From the NCBI RefSeq assembly GCF_905171775.1, contig NC_053489.1:388411849-388475848 (forward strand): DNA of 64,000 bases. The letters are read 5' to 3'. The position numbers were made by a program, and so were the translations under genes. Positions 23,816 through 34,569 of the stretch are shown here, one piece after another. The notes below the pieces were generated by a model, which saw nothing but the letters and a program-made list of their open reading frames with translations, had not been told where the DNA came from and ran no database searches. Position 1 is the first letter of the stretch; every line of letters starts with the position of its first letter. Origin of the DNA: Rana temporaria. Taxonomy: Eukaryota > Chordata > Amphibia > Anura > Ranidae.

Positions 23816-24024
23816 TCAACAAGCAGATAAAAGCCCCTTTTCATAGCAGCGTCTTTTATGTGATGGACGGTCATCGTCGTCCTCTTCATCTTCTTCTTCA
23901 GAGGATGATGATGAAGATGAACTACTGTCCACTGTGAGGTCCACAACATCTGGGCCAGGTTTCCCGTTCTCAGTTGACACAGTGCTGCTGGGAGGAGGTA
24001 TCTTTGCTGTCATTTCAGGAGATC
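23816..24024 (-). CDS. pias4: PIAS4 (PIASy) terminal coding exon
   Basis: Last exon of PIAS4, a SUMO E3 ligase that acts with UBC9 in the nucleus and modulates STAT, Wnt/LEF1, p53 and DNA-damage signalling. It follows an exact acceptor (CTACCAG at the boundary) and completes the split Gly codon left by the preceding exon. Residues read GSPEMTAKIPPPSS, then ENGKPGPDVVDLTVDSSSSS, an acidic Glu/Asp run (EEEDEEDDDD), the basic patch KRRC and the C-terminus KGLLSAC followed by TGA at 23816-23818. VVDLT followed by Ser and acidic residues is the SUMO-interacting motif typical of PIAS proteins; the KG-x-x-x-AC ending is specific to PIAS4 rather than PIAS1-3. The Ser run has nine residues in a row, so length variation here would not surprise. 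Confidence 0.93.
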
Positions 24025-24170
24025 CTGGTAGACAGGGAAAGGTCATTAGTAACATTGTTTAGATACTACTCAAAAACAGGCTATATTCCTAGAGATAAAA
24101 TAAAGAGCTGGCATAAAAGAAAAAAAAGAAATTGAAAAAACACACAGAGGGAATACGCATGTGCAAATAC

Positions 24171-24301
24171 CTATTTCTAGAACAGGACAGACCGGACTGC
24201 AGCTCCTTTCTTTTTCTGCCGTTATTGGGCGCCAAGAACCATCCACCAAAAACTCTATCTCATCTGCATCCTTACATTCACTAAGGATTTTGGACAAAAG
24301 A
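24171..24301 (-). CDS. pias4: PIAS4 penultimate coding exon
   Basis: 131-bp exon between an acceptor (TTTCTTTCAG) and a GT donor (ATAG|GTATTT). It enters in phase with the RING exon (GG + T = Gly) and leaves one base (G) that is completed by GA of the last exon. Residues read LLSKILSECKDADEIEFLVD then GSWRPITAEKERSCSP and VCPVLEIG. This is the segment directly after the SP-RING zinc domain; the phrase DADEIE-LVDGSW is the PIAS4 form of the family's DEIxFxEDGSW block. The part after ERSCSP is shorter than in mammalian PIAS4 as I recall it. The intron to the last exon (24025-24170) is only 146 bp. Confidence 0.95.
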
Positions 24302-24837
24302 CTGAAAGAAACACAATGCAAGGTAATTTTTATTTTGTACATTCTATAATGTTAAATCTTAATGTGTCTGTACAAATGAAGAGGAATATGACACTTCTTA
24401 ACCCAAACATCCATAATTTGAGGTTATGCCCAGACATTACCCAAATCTGCTCCCAAATCTCAATCAACCCCACATACCAGATATCGGCCTCTTTCTTTTA
24501 CATTGTTCCCATAGTTTTTAATGTAGGGGTTGCTATAGGAAGTTCAGTTCCAAAAGCCAAATCTAAGAAGCAACCCAAGACTGTCAGGGGCTGCCTGCAT
24601 CCTAGCAATAGGGTAAACATGGGCTTTAAAACATCAAAACACACTTTGCATACACGACAGCAAGATTTTGCTGCCAGCAAGAGCCTACGTAAAATCAGAG
24701 ACGTGTGCACGAGCCCTAAAAAGGGACACGATGTATGCCTATTAAATATTTCTACCCACAATGTTTGGATACAGTAAAAAATGGTTAGTGCCTGGGTGAA
24801 GATTTGCCATCAAGCTAAATCCAAGACACTAGGGAAA

Positions 24838-24985
24838 ATTTACTAAAACTGATGCAAGCAGAATCTGGTGCAGCTGTGCTTAGTAAAGCAATCAGCTTCT
24901 ACGTTATATTATCAAAGCTTAACTGAACAAGCTGATGTTAGATGCCAAATGGTTACTATGCACGTGTGCAACAGTTTTAATAAAC
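24838..24985. repeat. Short MITE related to the one at 22119
   Basis: TTTACTAAAACTGATGCAAG at the left and TGTGCAACAGTTTTAATAAA at the right are imperfect inverted ends; the interior phrases AATCAGCTTCTACGTT and ACAAGCTGATGTTAGATGCC parallel those of 22119-22689. Confidence 0.55.
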
Positions 24986-25226
24986 CATCGCCTGTGGGTT
25001 GAACGGTTTTCACCATATATTTTTGGAAGGAATACTAAGGCCTGGTTACAGCATTACTGAATTCCCAGTGGATACTACATAAGAGATTACGAATGCAATC
25101 CCGATATCTGCATAGAAACAGCAATGTCTGGTTATGCGAAACACGTGAAATTAAATAAAAAAAGGAAATGGGCAGCTATAGCATCTCCAAAGAGGATCCA
25201 ACACATCCCCACTCTAGGCACAACAC

Positions 25227-25756
25227 CAGGGGTGCCCAACCAGTGGCCCGCGACCTCCTGCTCTGGGATGGAATAGAATAATGTTATTAAAGGTCAGTTT
25301 ATTACCAAAATCAGAATATATATGGGCATATGTTTTCTGCAGTGGTTACTGGGCCGCTTTAAAACCGATCCGCAGGTGCATAGACTTCTGTAACTACCTG
25401 TGAGTTTGGTGAGCTTTCTGAAAGTGCACCAAACCTGCAGAATATAATAGAATTCTATTGCAACGTGCAGGCAAGCCCCCCCCCCCCCCCAAAAAATAAA
25501 ACAGCGCAGCCTTGGGCCCCTTTCACACGGTTAGTCTGACCAATTGGACCCTCCATTCACCTCCAAGTAGTGGAAGACAAACTTGTGTCCTACCTCCAAT
25601 ACGATCTGCTAAAAAGTATAGTGGGCAGTTAGTATCCGCTCTGCATATGCAGAGCAGAAACGAACATGCCATCAACCCGCTCCGCTCATTGTGGTCCCCA
25701 ACCGGTTACCAAGTCACTTAAGGCCCCTCGCCCTTCAAAAAGTTTGGGTACCCCTG
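25227..25756. mobile_element. hAT-type MITE
   Basis: CAGGGGTGCCCAACCAGTGG at the left and an inverted counterpart, GGGTACCCCTG, at the right. Flanks share only ACAC next to the element, so the 8-bp duplication has decayed. Poly-C at about 25478-25490. Non-coding. Confidence 0.6.
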
Positions 25757-25929
25757 ATTTACACAGTACTAAAATGGTGGTGCAAGAGCTATAAAAAAAA
25801 AAAAAACACTACAGCTTTTCGTTCATTATTGATCGTAGGGTTTTATTGCCACATATAGGCGTAGGACTACGCAGAAAACAACAAGCACAGCACCGACTAT
25901 GAGCAGTATTAACTAGTAGTAGTAACCAC

Positions 25930-26945
25930 CCCAACCCCCCCCCCCCCCCCGCTATAGGCATCTGTTTTTTTTTGCCTAGTCTAGCCTGTCAATCAACTGC
26001 TGGGCGACAGGCTAGATAACAGATCCTTATAGTCTATCCAGCCTGGCCAAGTGCACGCAGACCTTAGGCTAAGCGCTGGGTATGCCGTGACACGCCACAT
26101 CCTGGACCAGGGTGGCCAATGCGTTAAAAGTCTTGCAGGGGCACATGACCTCCTACGAGTAGAGTCTGATTGAGCTGAAAGAATGTGGTGATCACTATGC
26201 ACACCCTGCAGGACCTCGGCTGGGAGCAGAACCTCCAGAAGTCAGTGTTGCTCCCAGCCCAATGCTTGGAATACTTGGGGCCGATTCTCGACTCTGCGCA
26301 GGGGTTTATTCCGTTCTGTGGTGTGGTTGCTGTTGTCACACAAGTAGTCACTGTCTCTGCATGCGGGTTCTGAGCCTCATGGTGACCACTTGCAAGGTGG
26401 TTACGAGTGCCCAGTTTCACACAAGGGCCCCACAGAAAGAGATCTTATCCAAGTGGAACAGATCTCAGACGTCCTTGGACTGCAAGATCCGCAAGGGGCG
26501 CCTGACTAAGGCCTCGCTCCTCTGGGGGCTTCGGTATCCAGTCCTTTGGGTCAAGAAGTCGTTTCTGCCACCCCATTGGACGGTGATCACGATGAATGCC
26601 AGCCTGGCTGGCTAGAGGGTGTTCTAGACCTAAAGTCGGCCCAGAGCCGCAGGATGTCGGAGAAGTTTCGACTACCGACAAAGGATCTGTGAAATTGCAT
26701 GCAATCAGATTATGCCTCTTCCATGGGACAGAGCTTCTACATAGACAGCCAGTTCGGGTCCAGTCAGATAATGCAATGGCCTATGTAAATCACCAGGGAG
26801 GGATGAGGAGTTCGGCAGCAGCGCTGGAGGTTTATTCTTCGGTGGGCAAAACTTCACATGCCAGCTCTCTCCATTATCTACATTTGGGCATAGAAAACTG
26901 GCAAGTGGACTACCTCAGCTGCCAGATCAGGGAGTGAGGTCTCTG
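25930..26945 (+). mobile_element. DIRS fragment with reverse-transcriptase end and RNase H (plus strand)
   Basis: Starts after a poly-C run with a piece of DIRS leader (TTTTTTGCCTAGTCTAGCC, CTGGGCGACAGGCTAGATAA), then jumps at about 26180 to the 3' part of the reverse transcriptase and the RNase H domain. The leader is shared with the fragment at 45925-46500. The intervening ORF1 and most of the polymerase are missing. Confidence 0.7.
26185..26940 (+). pseudogene. DIRS RT/RNase H remnant
   Basis: Plus-strand frames read LQDLGWEQNLQKSVLLPAQC, LEYLGPILDSAQG, then KEILSKWNRSQTSLDCKIRK and, in another frame, VRVQSDNAMAYVNHQGGMRS followed by IENWQVDYLSCQ. DNAxAYVNHQGG is the RNase H Asp-containing block of DIRS elements. 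Frameshifts occur near 26620 and 26700. Confidence 0.75.
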
Positions 26946-27043
26946 CACACCATAACCTTCAAAAAAAACGTGGTACAGAAAGTGAAAGAAAAAAAGTAAT
27001 GCGAAGAGGGAAGAAACCACAATGATCCTGCCAAAAAACACGA

Positions 27044-29810
27044 TTGCCTCAGGACACAGACACGGAGGAGATGATCAATACAAGCAACGTTGTTAATGTT
27101 TCACAGAGACCTTTATTCACCGACAAGGTGTCAATACTATCCAAGGGTCTCAATTTCTGCCCACATGCACATTTCAATCCCTTTGATACTATCTTGGACA
27201 ATACATTTATTCGCAATTTAACTGTTCATAGACATTTTTATTCAGCGGATAAGTTCAATGAAGTAACTGCAAGTATTTAAAGCGGGGGTTTACCCTAAAA
27301 AAAATTCTAACATTACATCCAGCATACCAACGACATTTACAGTATGCAGGTTTTTTTTTCACCGTACATACCGTTATATTGCGATTTTCTCCCCAGCTTC
27401 CGGGTTCTGACTGGGCTTTCCTATGCCTGGATTAGATGATTGACGTGTTGTGAAAAAGTTCCCATGTCGCGTCACCAGTTTTCCGTAACTATACGGCGCC
27501 TGCGCAGTCAGCTCCACACGGCAGGCGCCGTATAGCGCCGACTCGCGGCTCAGCCATTTACGGAAAACTGGTGACGCGCCCTGTGCGACATGGGAACTTT
27601 TTCACAACACGTCAATCATCTAACCCAGGGGTAGGAACGCCCAGTCCCACGGGAATCAGAACCCGGGGAAAAAAATCACAACATAACGGTATGTACAGCA
27701 AAAAAAAAAAAAAAAGACCTGCATACTGTAAATGTCGTTAGTATGCTGGATGTAATGTTAGAATTTTTTTTTTTTTTTTTTAGGGTGAACCCCCACTTTA
27801 ACATTTTAGTATTCACATCTAGCCTATCGTTCAGGGAACATTGCTGTTGTGAATTTTGAGGATTTGATGTCTGACCAATATGATCCAAGTAATAAGGAAA
27901 ATAATCATGAGGGTACTTGGAGGGCTGCCTTTTCGAACACATTTTTATTTTTACCATATACAATCTCTCAGTGCAGACATGGATAAATTCCAAGGGCTGG
28001 TGGAAAGAGATCTGCTTGGTCTGGCATCAAAAACCTCCTCTAATCCACATATTGTAAATGACACTCTCGCACAGAGATCAGCACCAAAAATTCTAAGAGT
28101 ATTCTTCTATTATAAGCAATGCAGATAAAGTGTGTTCGGTAGTGGTTTTAGACAAGGAAGCAGAGAGTAGAGGTACTTTGACAACTTACAGATACTAATT
28201 CCTACACCACACTGAAGAGCGATTCCACCAATATAAAAGGCATTCTGACTCAAGGGAGCAAGTTTTGGAGCATTTACTACTACAGGAGCTGAAGGTTTTA
28301 TTCCCGATTTCCCCTTTATACGGACATTTCACCACCTACCAAAAGTGCACAAAAGGGCTAGACCCACTTATGGGCAGACCAATAGTTTCTGGGATTGGTT
28401 CCCTCAATGAATGCCTAGGGCAGTGGCTTGATGGCCAGCTACAGTCCTTGGTCCAAAGTTTACCTAGTTTTTTGAATACCAATCCTCTTGTTTATTATGG
28501 ATAATTTTGAATGGTATTAAGACAATGTGTGGATTAGTTGTGACATGGCTAGCCTATATTCTTCTATACCCAATGATTTAAGCCATTGCTGCCGTCCCTT
28601 TTTCCTCAATACATGTACAGTGCTATCAGACTCGAGTGCCTATATTCTGGAAGTGTTGGATTACCTTTTATTGCATATTTTTTTATACATTTGATGGTGT
28701 GTGCCATCTCCAGAGGTGTGGGGCCTCGATATGAGCACATTTTTCATCCTTAAGTTTATATTGCCTGGAATAGATATCTATAACCAAAAGGTTGCGGTCA
28801 CACACATCTTTGGTTATAGTAACCCTTCTAGGTAACAAATCATACTATACTTCAGGTGCATTAATGATCTCATATTTGTATGCAAAAAAGTAATGTACTT
28901 CTTGCAGCCATCATTTTTGAATTCCCAGGCTTGCAACCTCAGCTTCACAGGGCAGCTCAAGTCTGATGCAATTGATTTTTTGGACGTACGGTTAACACAT
29001 GCATCCAACAGGGTGATCACTCAATCGTATAGAAAAGCACTTGCAGGTAGCAGATTACTTTCTGCCCGGTCTAGCCACCCTAAAACACACCATCCAGGGT
29101 ATTCTAGTTGGCCAATTTCTCAGACTTTGGAGTATCTGCAGTGACCAATTAGCCTTGGAAAGGGAATTGCTGCATCATTCAAGAGGTTCTTGGCCAGAGG
29201 TTATTCCCGATGGACCCTGGACAGAGCTTATTCTATAGTTAACAGAAAAAATAGAGCCGATCTGTTACATAAGGGGAATCCATGCAGGAAAAAAAAAAAA
29301 AAAACACACACCATTAGGTCTATCCTATAATCTAGAGTATGATCAAATTAAACATGCGATTAATAAGTATTTACCCATTCTGTGCAAGGATTAGAAACGT
29401 GCCCACATTTTAGATCAGGGTGTCAACATTGTAGCTAGAAGAGCACTGTCTCTGAGCGATTCTTCATCACCCAGTTTTTTCACCCCCAGCTGTGTCGTCC
29501 TGTTGCCGCACTCAATTTCAAGGGGAAATCGTTTTATGAATAATTTCTTTAATTGCAATACAAAGTATGTTATTTCTGTCATTACCTGTGGGGCTTGTTC
29601 GGTGCAATATGTGGGTAGGACAATCCACAGACTCAGGGACTGCTTAAGGATATTAGGACCTGCAAGTCCACTAATGTAGCACAGCACTCTAATTCATCAC
29701 ATGGAGGCGATGCATCATTGGTACAGGTTCATATGCTAGAGAAAGTCAGGACATCTTTGGGAGAGTTTTTTCGCCTCCTCTATAAGAGAAGTGTTCTGGA
29801 TAGTCAAGCT
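27044..29810 (+). pseudogene. Penelope-like reverse transcriptase and GIY-YIG endonuclease, broken
   Basis: Recognised blocks: STOP-rich N-terminus with ILSKGLNFCPHA (27150); MDKFQGLVERDLLGLASKT (27979), the family's DL segment; GRPIVSGIGSLNECLGQWLD (28370), the highly conserved RPIVSG block; CDMASLYSSIPND (about 28535-28573), motif A with its Asp; FRCINDLIFVC (28852-28884), motif C where the usual IDD is IND; DAIDFLDVRLT (28966) and YRKALAG followed by SSHPKTHHPG; finally CGACSVQYVGRTIHRLRD (29590-29643), the YVGRT core of a GIY-YIG nuclease that cuts target DNA. Loss of a catalytic Asp and numerous frameshifts show it is dead. Confidence 0.75.
27277..27801. mobile_element. TTAA-type palindromic MITE inside the Penelope-like element
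   Basis: Bordered by TTAA on both sides. Almost the whole 525 bp folds back: AAAGCGGGGGTTTACCCTAA mirrors TTAGGGTGAACCCCCACTTT; ACATTACATCCAGCATACCA mirrors GTATGCTGGATGTAATGT; CCAGTTTTCCGTAA mirrors TTACGGAAAACTGG. Non-coding. Confidence 0.8.
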
Positions 29811-30310
29811 TAAAAGCAGAGGTTCACCCTCAAACTGAACTTTGTATTTATCATTCCTGCAGCCTTAATACATGCCTAAACCGCTTTCTTTTTTTTCCTG
29901 ATCTGTACGCTTCCCTTTATTCAGATGGATTCAGCCTCGCTTCTGGGTCTTGTACCCTGCGGGAGTGGGCGTGTTGCTCCTATTCCGACGCCTCAAGGCG
30001 TTATGGGAGCTGTGTGCAATGTCTCCTGGGAGTGATGTTTCAACACTCACAGGAGACTATCCGAAATAGCCACGCGTGTATTCTCGCGCTAGCTCGAGTG
30101 TCGCGGGAAGCGGGCATCACGGAATCCAGGAAGTGTTTGCTTGTGGGCTTCACAATGCCCACAAGCAAGATGGAAAAGCCCAGGACTATTTTTTAAAAGA
30201 TGTTCTTTAGGACGAAAACGGAACAGACGGACGCACGAGCGGCTAGCAAGTGAGTGGTACCTTGCAATATATATTACAAAGCATTGCAGAGTTTAACAAA
30301 AATTTTTTGG
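29811..30310. repeat. MITE-like repeat, one end recognisable
   Basis: Begins TTAAAAGCAGAGGTTCACCC, similar to the end of the palindromic MITE at 27277 (AGCGGGGGTTTACCC), and contains internal inverted boxes (TGTCTCCTGGGAGTGATGTT / CACTCACAGGAGACTAT; TTGCTTGTGGGC / GCCCACAAGCAA). The right end is not clear. Confidence 0.45.
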
Positions 30311-30351
30311 TCATCCTTAAGTTTATATTGCCTGGAATAGAGATCTATAAC

Positions 30352-30612
30352 TCCAGCGGATGTTCAACTCCCTTGAGTCCTATGCATTTTAGTTTTTCTA
30401 TGGTCATATTGAGGAGATGGAAATAGAGATGGATACACACATACGATTTTTCAACATATATTTAAAGTTTATGACATTTGGATTATTTAATGATCTTCTC
30501 AGACAGTAATCTTTTGGAGCCATCAATGATATTTCCATTATTCTGTTCAGGCCTAAATCTTTTCGCCTCTAACCATATGCTTACTGTATTCATATTATGT
30601 TGGTTATTTGCC
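30352..30612. other. No gene seen
   Basis: A/T-rich; possibly the non-coding tail of the Penelope-like element. Nothing more can be supported. Confidence 0.3.
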
Positions 30613-30934
30613 TTAAAGAGGTTGTAAAGGTGTGTTTTATTTTCTAAATAGCTTCCTTTAAGCTAGTGCATTTTGGTTCACTTACATTTTCCTTCGATTT
30701 CCCTTCTAAATGTTCTTTTTCTTTGTCTGAATTACTCACTTCCTGTTTCTCCTCAGTAAGCTTTCCACCATCATCCGAGCGGTGGAAAGTCAGTCAGAAT
30801 AGCTTACTGAACAGCTTACTGAGAAAGAACAGGAAGTGAGAAATTGAAGGAAAAAAAGGTAAGTGAACCAACAATGCACTAGCCTAAAGGAACCTATTTA
30901 GAAAATAAAAAACAAACCATTACAACCCCTTTAA
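30613..30934. mobile_element. TTAA-type MITE (AGGGGTTGTAAAGGT family), complete
   Basis: TTAAAGAGGTTGTAAAGGTG at the left and CATTACAACCCCTTTAA at the right with TTAA at both borders. Internally TAGCTTCCTTTAAGCTAGTG mirrors CACTAGCCTAAAGGAACC, and CACTTCCTGTT mirrors AACAGGAAGTG. Same family as the insertion in DIRS copy B. Confidence 0.8.
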
Positions 30935-31436
30935 GTAGACATTTTTTCATCATCTCCCAGTTTTTGTTCACATGCGATAGGATATATGTGCATATCGTGA
31001 CTAGCCCTAAATGTTTTTTACTCAGGTTTTCTAATATTGGAAGTACATATGTTTTTTGGTTAAAGCCGTGATAGCAATTTGTGCATGTTTAAGGCTGATG
31101 TCAATGGGTTTCTATTTTTCATTATTTATTCATGATCATTATTTGATACTCCCATCATGCACATATGTATCGTTTGATACTTTGCTTAGTTGTCTCTTTG
31201 CCTACATTGGTATGGTTGGGGCGGGTGACACCTATACAGGAATCTATAATTTCTCCTTTTGTCATCACCACCAGCGTTTGGCTCTGTAGGACAAACTTTT
31301 TTTTTTAAAGTTGCTACGTTTTATAATCTCATTTTGTTTTTTTAAACTCTGTGTAGCCATTTCTCCTTTTGTTTTATCTTGCTTTATCTAGTGTTTTTCT
31401 TTATACACTAGATGTGTCCGTTTTGTCCTAAAGCAG

Positions 31437-31610
31437 CAGTCTTTAAAAGCAGTTTCAGGCTTTTTTGCAGGTAATTAAAAGTCAGTGCTACAAAAAGTAT
31501 AGCTACTGACTTTTAATAAACAGACTCACCGGTCCAACGATGCGGCCACCCGAAAAACCGCTCCTCTCCCCCTCAAGAATGTGAAGCGTGGTGTGCGTCA
31601 ATGAATGAAA
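31437..31610. repeat. Repeat family C, partial copy
   Basis: TTAAAAGTCAGTGCTACAAA and TATAGCTACTGACTTTTAAT are inverted, followed by AACAGACTCACCGGTCC; matches the starts at 2826 and 63826. Confidence 0.6.
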
Positions 31611-31847
31611 GAAATATGGATTTTTTTCTACTCCGCTGGACCTGGTAATCTCAAACCATGCAGAGCTTATTACCTATATTCATATAAAACACCTGGGTAG
31701 CAGTGACAAAAACATGATTTCATTTAATGTTCGCTGTAATCAACAAACTCACTGCAAAAATAAATTCCCATGGGCAATTTTTTTTTAAAAAGGCTAAAAA
31801 ATTCAACCTGTGTGGCTCACAGCCAAAGTTAAAATGGCTATAAAGAG

Positions 31848-31882
31848 CTTTAAAAAAAAAAAAAAAAAAAAAAATGTATATG

Positions 31883-31973
<91 letters not shown>
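31848..31973. repeat. Poly-A followed by (AT)n microsatellite
   Basis: About 22 A residues (with few breaks) at 31851-31874, then roughly 43 AT units (31886-31971). Explains the Tyr/Ile-repeat reading frames across it. Confidence 0.95.
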
Positions 31974-31976
<3 letters not shown>

Positions 31977-32970
31977 CATACATATTTTTTTATTTATTTA
32001 TTATGAAGGAATGCCATGGTTTAAAATGTTACAAAGAATAATATAACAGAATATGTAAAAAGGAAGTCAAGGGAGCAAAAATTATAAATGGACAGATTTC
32101 AAAAGATAGGACAAACCTCAAAAAAATCTTTAAATATATTAACAGTAAAAGGGTCAGGTCTGGGCATGTAGGCTCTTTACAAAATAAATTTAGAGTAGGT
32201 GACTGGGGACAAAAGGCAAATTAAATACTTTCTTCGGCTCTGTGTATACAAAGAAGCATGGAGGAGCTCATGTCCATAACGGGGGTGGTAGTAACAGTCC
32301 CAAATGATCCACAATGGCTCAAAAGTGATATGGTCCAGAAATATTTTAGACAGAATAAAAGGTGGCTAAAGCACTTGAACCAGATGGCATGCACCTGGAT
32401 CAGATGGCATCCACCCATGGATCCTAAAAGAATTGAGTGGTCATTTCAAGGCCATTGTTTCTAATATTTAGTGACTCAATAACTGGAATAGTACCACTGG
32501 ACCAGGCCAATGTGGAGCCCATATTTAAAAAGGATCAAAGTCTTTAACAATTATAAACCTGTTAGATTAACTTCAATAGTCGGGAAGATACTGGAGTTTA
32601 ATAAGACCACATACATTTTTTTCTCAGCAAGAACTAGTCTAAGTCACAGCATGGATTCATGAAAAACAGAAGTTGTCAAACAAACCAGATTTTTTTTATG
32701 AGGTGTAAGTAAATCCTTGGACAGAGGGTATGCTGTGGACGTGGTATACTTGGATTTTGCAAAAGCGTTTGCCACAGTTCCCCACACACGGCTCACAAAG
32801 TAAAGTCTACAGGCTTGGAAAGATGAAATTTGTAAATGGATTAAAAAACTAAATTCAGAGCGTAGTGGTGAATGACTCTTACTCCGAATGGTCCAAGGTC
32901 ATCAGTGGTGTTCCCCCAAGGTTCAGTGCTGGGACCCTTACTTAATATCTTTATTATATAGGGTCTGGGA

Positions 32971-33975
32971 TTAACCACTTAAGGACCGCCTCATGTACAT
33001 ATACGACAGCAGAATGGCACAGGCAGGCACATCAACGTATATATACGTCCTCTGCTTGACGTGGGTCCGATCGGGACCCCCCCCCGGTACATGCGGCGGT
33101 CCCCGTGGCTTCAGGAGCGATCCGGGACGACGGCACGGCTATTCGTTTATAGCCGCTCCGTCGCGATCGCTCCCCAGAGCTGAAGAACGGGGAGAGCCGT
33201 GTGTAAACACGGCTTCCCCGTGCTTCACTGTGTCGGCGCATCGATCGCGTCATCCCCTTTATAGGGAAGACACGATCGATGACGTCATTCCTACAGCCCC
33301 CTACACTAGTAAACACATACACAGTGATCCCTAAATGTTACAGCGCCCCCTGTGTTTAACTCCCAAACTGCAACTGTCATTTTCACAATAAAGAATGCAA
33401 TTTAAATGCATTTTTTTCTGTGAAAATGACAATTGTCCCAAAAATGTGTCAAAATTGTCCGAAGTGTCCGCCATAATGTCGCAGCCACGAAAAAAAAAAA
33501 AAAAAAAAAATCGCTGATCGCCGCCATTAGTAGTAAAAAATAAAATAAATAAAAATGCAAAAAGACTATCCCCTATTTTGTAAACACTATAAATTTTGCG
33601 CAAACCAACCGATAAACGATTATTGCAATTTTTTTTACCAAAAATAGGTAGAAGAATACGTATCGGCCTAAACTGAGGAAAATTTTTTTTTTATATATGT
33701 TTTTGGGGGATATTTATATAGCAAAAAGTAAAAAATATTGCATTTTTTTCAAAAATTGTCGCTCTATTTTTGTTTATAGCGCAAAAAATAAAAACCGCAG
33801 AGGTGATCAAATACCACCAAAAGAAAGCTCTATTTGTGGGGAAAAAAAGACGCCAATTTTGTTTGGGAGCCACGTCGCACGACCGCGCAATTGTCTGTTA
33901 AAGCAACGCAGTCCCGAACTGTAAAAACCCCTTGGGTCTTTAGGCAGCATTTTGGTCCGGGGCTTAAGTGGTTAA
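32971..33975 (+). mobile_element. TTAA-target DNA element family A, copy 3 (complete)
   Basis: TTAACCACTTAAGGACCGCC to CCGGGGCTTAAGTGGTTAA, TTAA at each border, 1005 bp. Inserted in the CR1 relic between its QGSVLGPLL and (F)ADD blocks, which fixes its limits independently. Shares all family landmarks with the copy at 19701. Confidence 0.85.
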
Positions 33976-34103
33976 AAGAACCATTTCTGTCTTGGCAGAT
34001 AACACTAAGCTATGCAGTGAAATATAGTCTCCAATTTACAAGCCGTCCTCAATGCACTGTCTAATTGGGCAACTAAGTGGCAAGGGAGGTTTAATGTTGA
34101 TAA

Positions 34104-34429
34104 GCCCAGGTTCACACTGGGTGCGATTTCATTCGAATTGAGATGTGATTTCACATGTGAAATCGCATCTCAAATGCCTCCAATTGTCGGCAATGGCGCC
34201 GTCCTAATCGGTGCGACGCCGCATCTGCGGCGCTGCACCGATTTCAAAAAGTAGTTCTTATACTACTTTTTGCGATTTCGGGCCGCGATTTACATAGACA
34301 TCTGTGCAGAAACCTGCACAGATGTCTCTTAAATCGCGGCCGAAATCGGGACTGCCGGCGGGAGTGAAATCGTGCGAGTTCAGCTGAACTCGCACGGCTT
34401 CACTCCCGCAGCCCAGTGTGAACCAGGGC
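34104..34429. mobile_element. PIF/Harbinger-like MITE in the CR1 relic
   Basis: GCCCAGGTTCACACTGGGTG at the left and CAGCCCAGTGTGAACCAGGG-C at the right are inverted; TAA flanks both sides (34101-34103 and 34430-34432). Internal paired arms: AGATGTGATTTCACATG self-complement near 34141, CATCTGTGCAG/CTGCACAGATG near 34300, GTGCGAGTTCAGCTGAACTCGCAC (hairpin near 34372). 326 bp, non-coding; 3-bp TWA target fits Harbinger. Confidence 0.8.
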
Positions 34430-34517
34430 TAAATGTAAATTTATGCACTTGGGGGCTAAGCATATGCATGCATCATAAGCTCAAGAATAGCATGCAAAGC
34501 GAGAAAATTCCTCTTGT

Positions 34518-34569
34518 ATTAAAGGGGTTGTAAAGGTTCATGTTTTTTCACCTTAATGCATCCTATGCA
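34518..34569. repeat. Left end of an AGGGGTTGTAAAGGT-family repeat, then disrupted
   Basis: TTAAAGGGGTTGTAAAGGTT followed by CACCTTAATGCATCCTATGC. The element is split here at TTAA by the family A-like copy 4; its continuation (AGGTGAAAAAAA) appears at 38336. Confidence 0.65.

Larger units (their letters stand above)
27040..29815 (+). mobile_element. Penelope-like element with GIY-YIG remnant, degenerate
   Basis: Plus-strand remains in the order expected of Penelope-like elements: an N-terminal block with VSILSKGLNFCPHAHFNPFD, the reverse transcriptase, and a C-terminal GIY-YIG endonuclease. Split at 27277-27801 by a palindromic MITE. The frame is broken repeatedly. Ends not defined; a 41-bp segment within it recurs at 30311-30351. 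Confidence 0.75.
32010..34517 (+). pseudogene. CR1/L2-like LINE reverse transcriptase relic, interrupted twice
   Basis: Plus-strand remains of a LINE ORF2: KSREQK and a KKSLNILTVK block (32060-32150), DGMHLD...HPW(I)LKEL (32375-32430), the HGFMKNRSC-type block (32648), VVYLDFAKAF (32741-32770, motif A with its Asp), VPQGSVLGPLL (32912-32945, motif B region); then after the insertion at 32971-33975 the LADNTKL block (33995-34018; usual FADDTKL, second Asp lost) and, after the second insertion at 34104-34429, CKFMHLG (34433-34453). Stops in every frame. Confidence 0.75.

Noticed and set aside
25227..25756. 8-bp duplication at the hAT MITE borders
   Set aside because: Only ACAC is shared next to the element, too little to claim.
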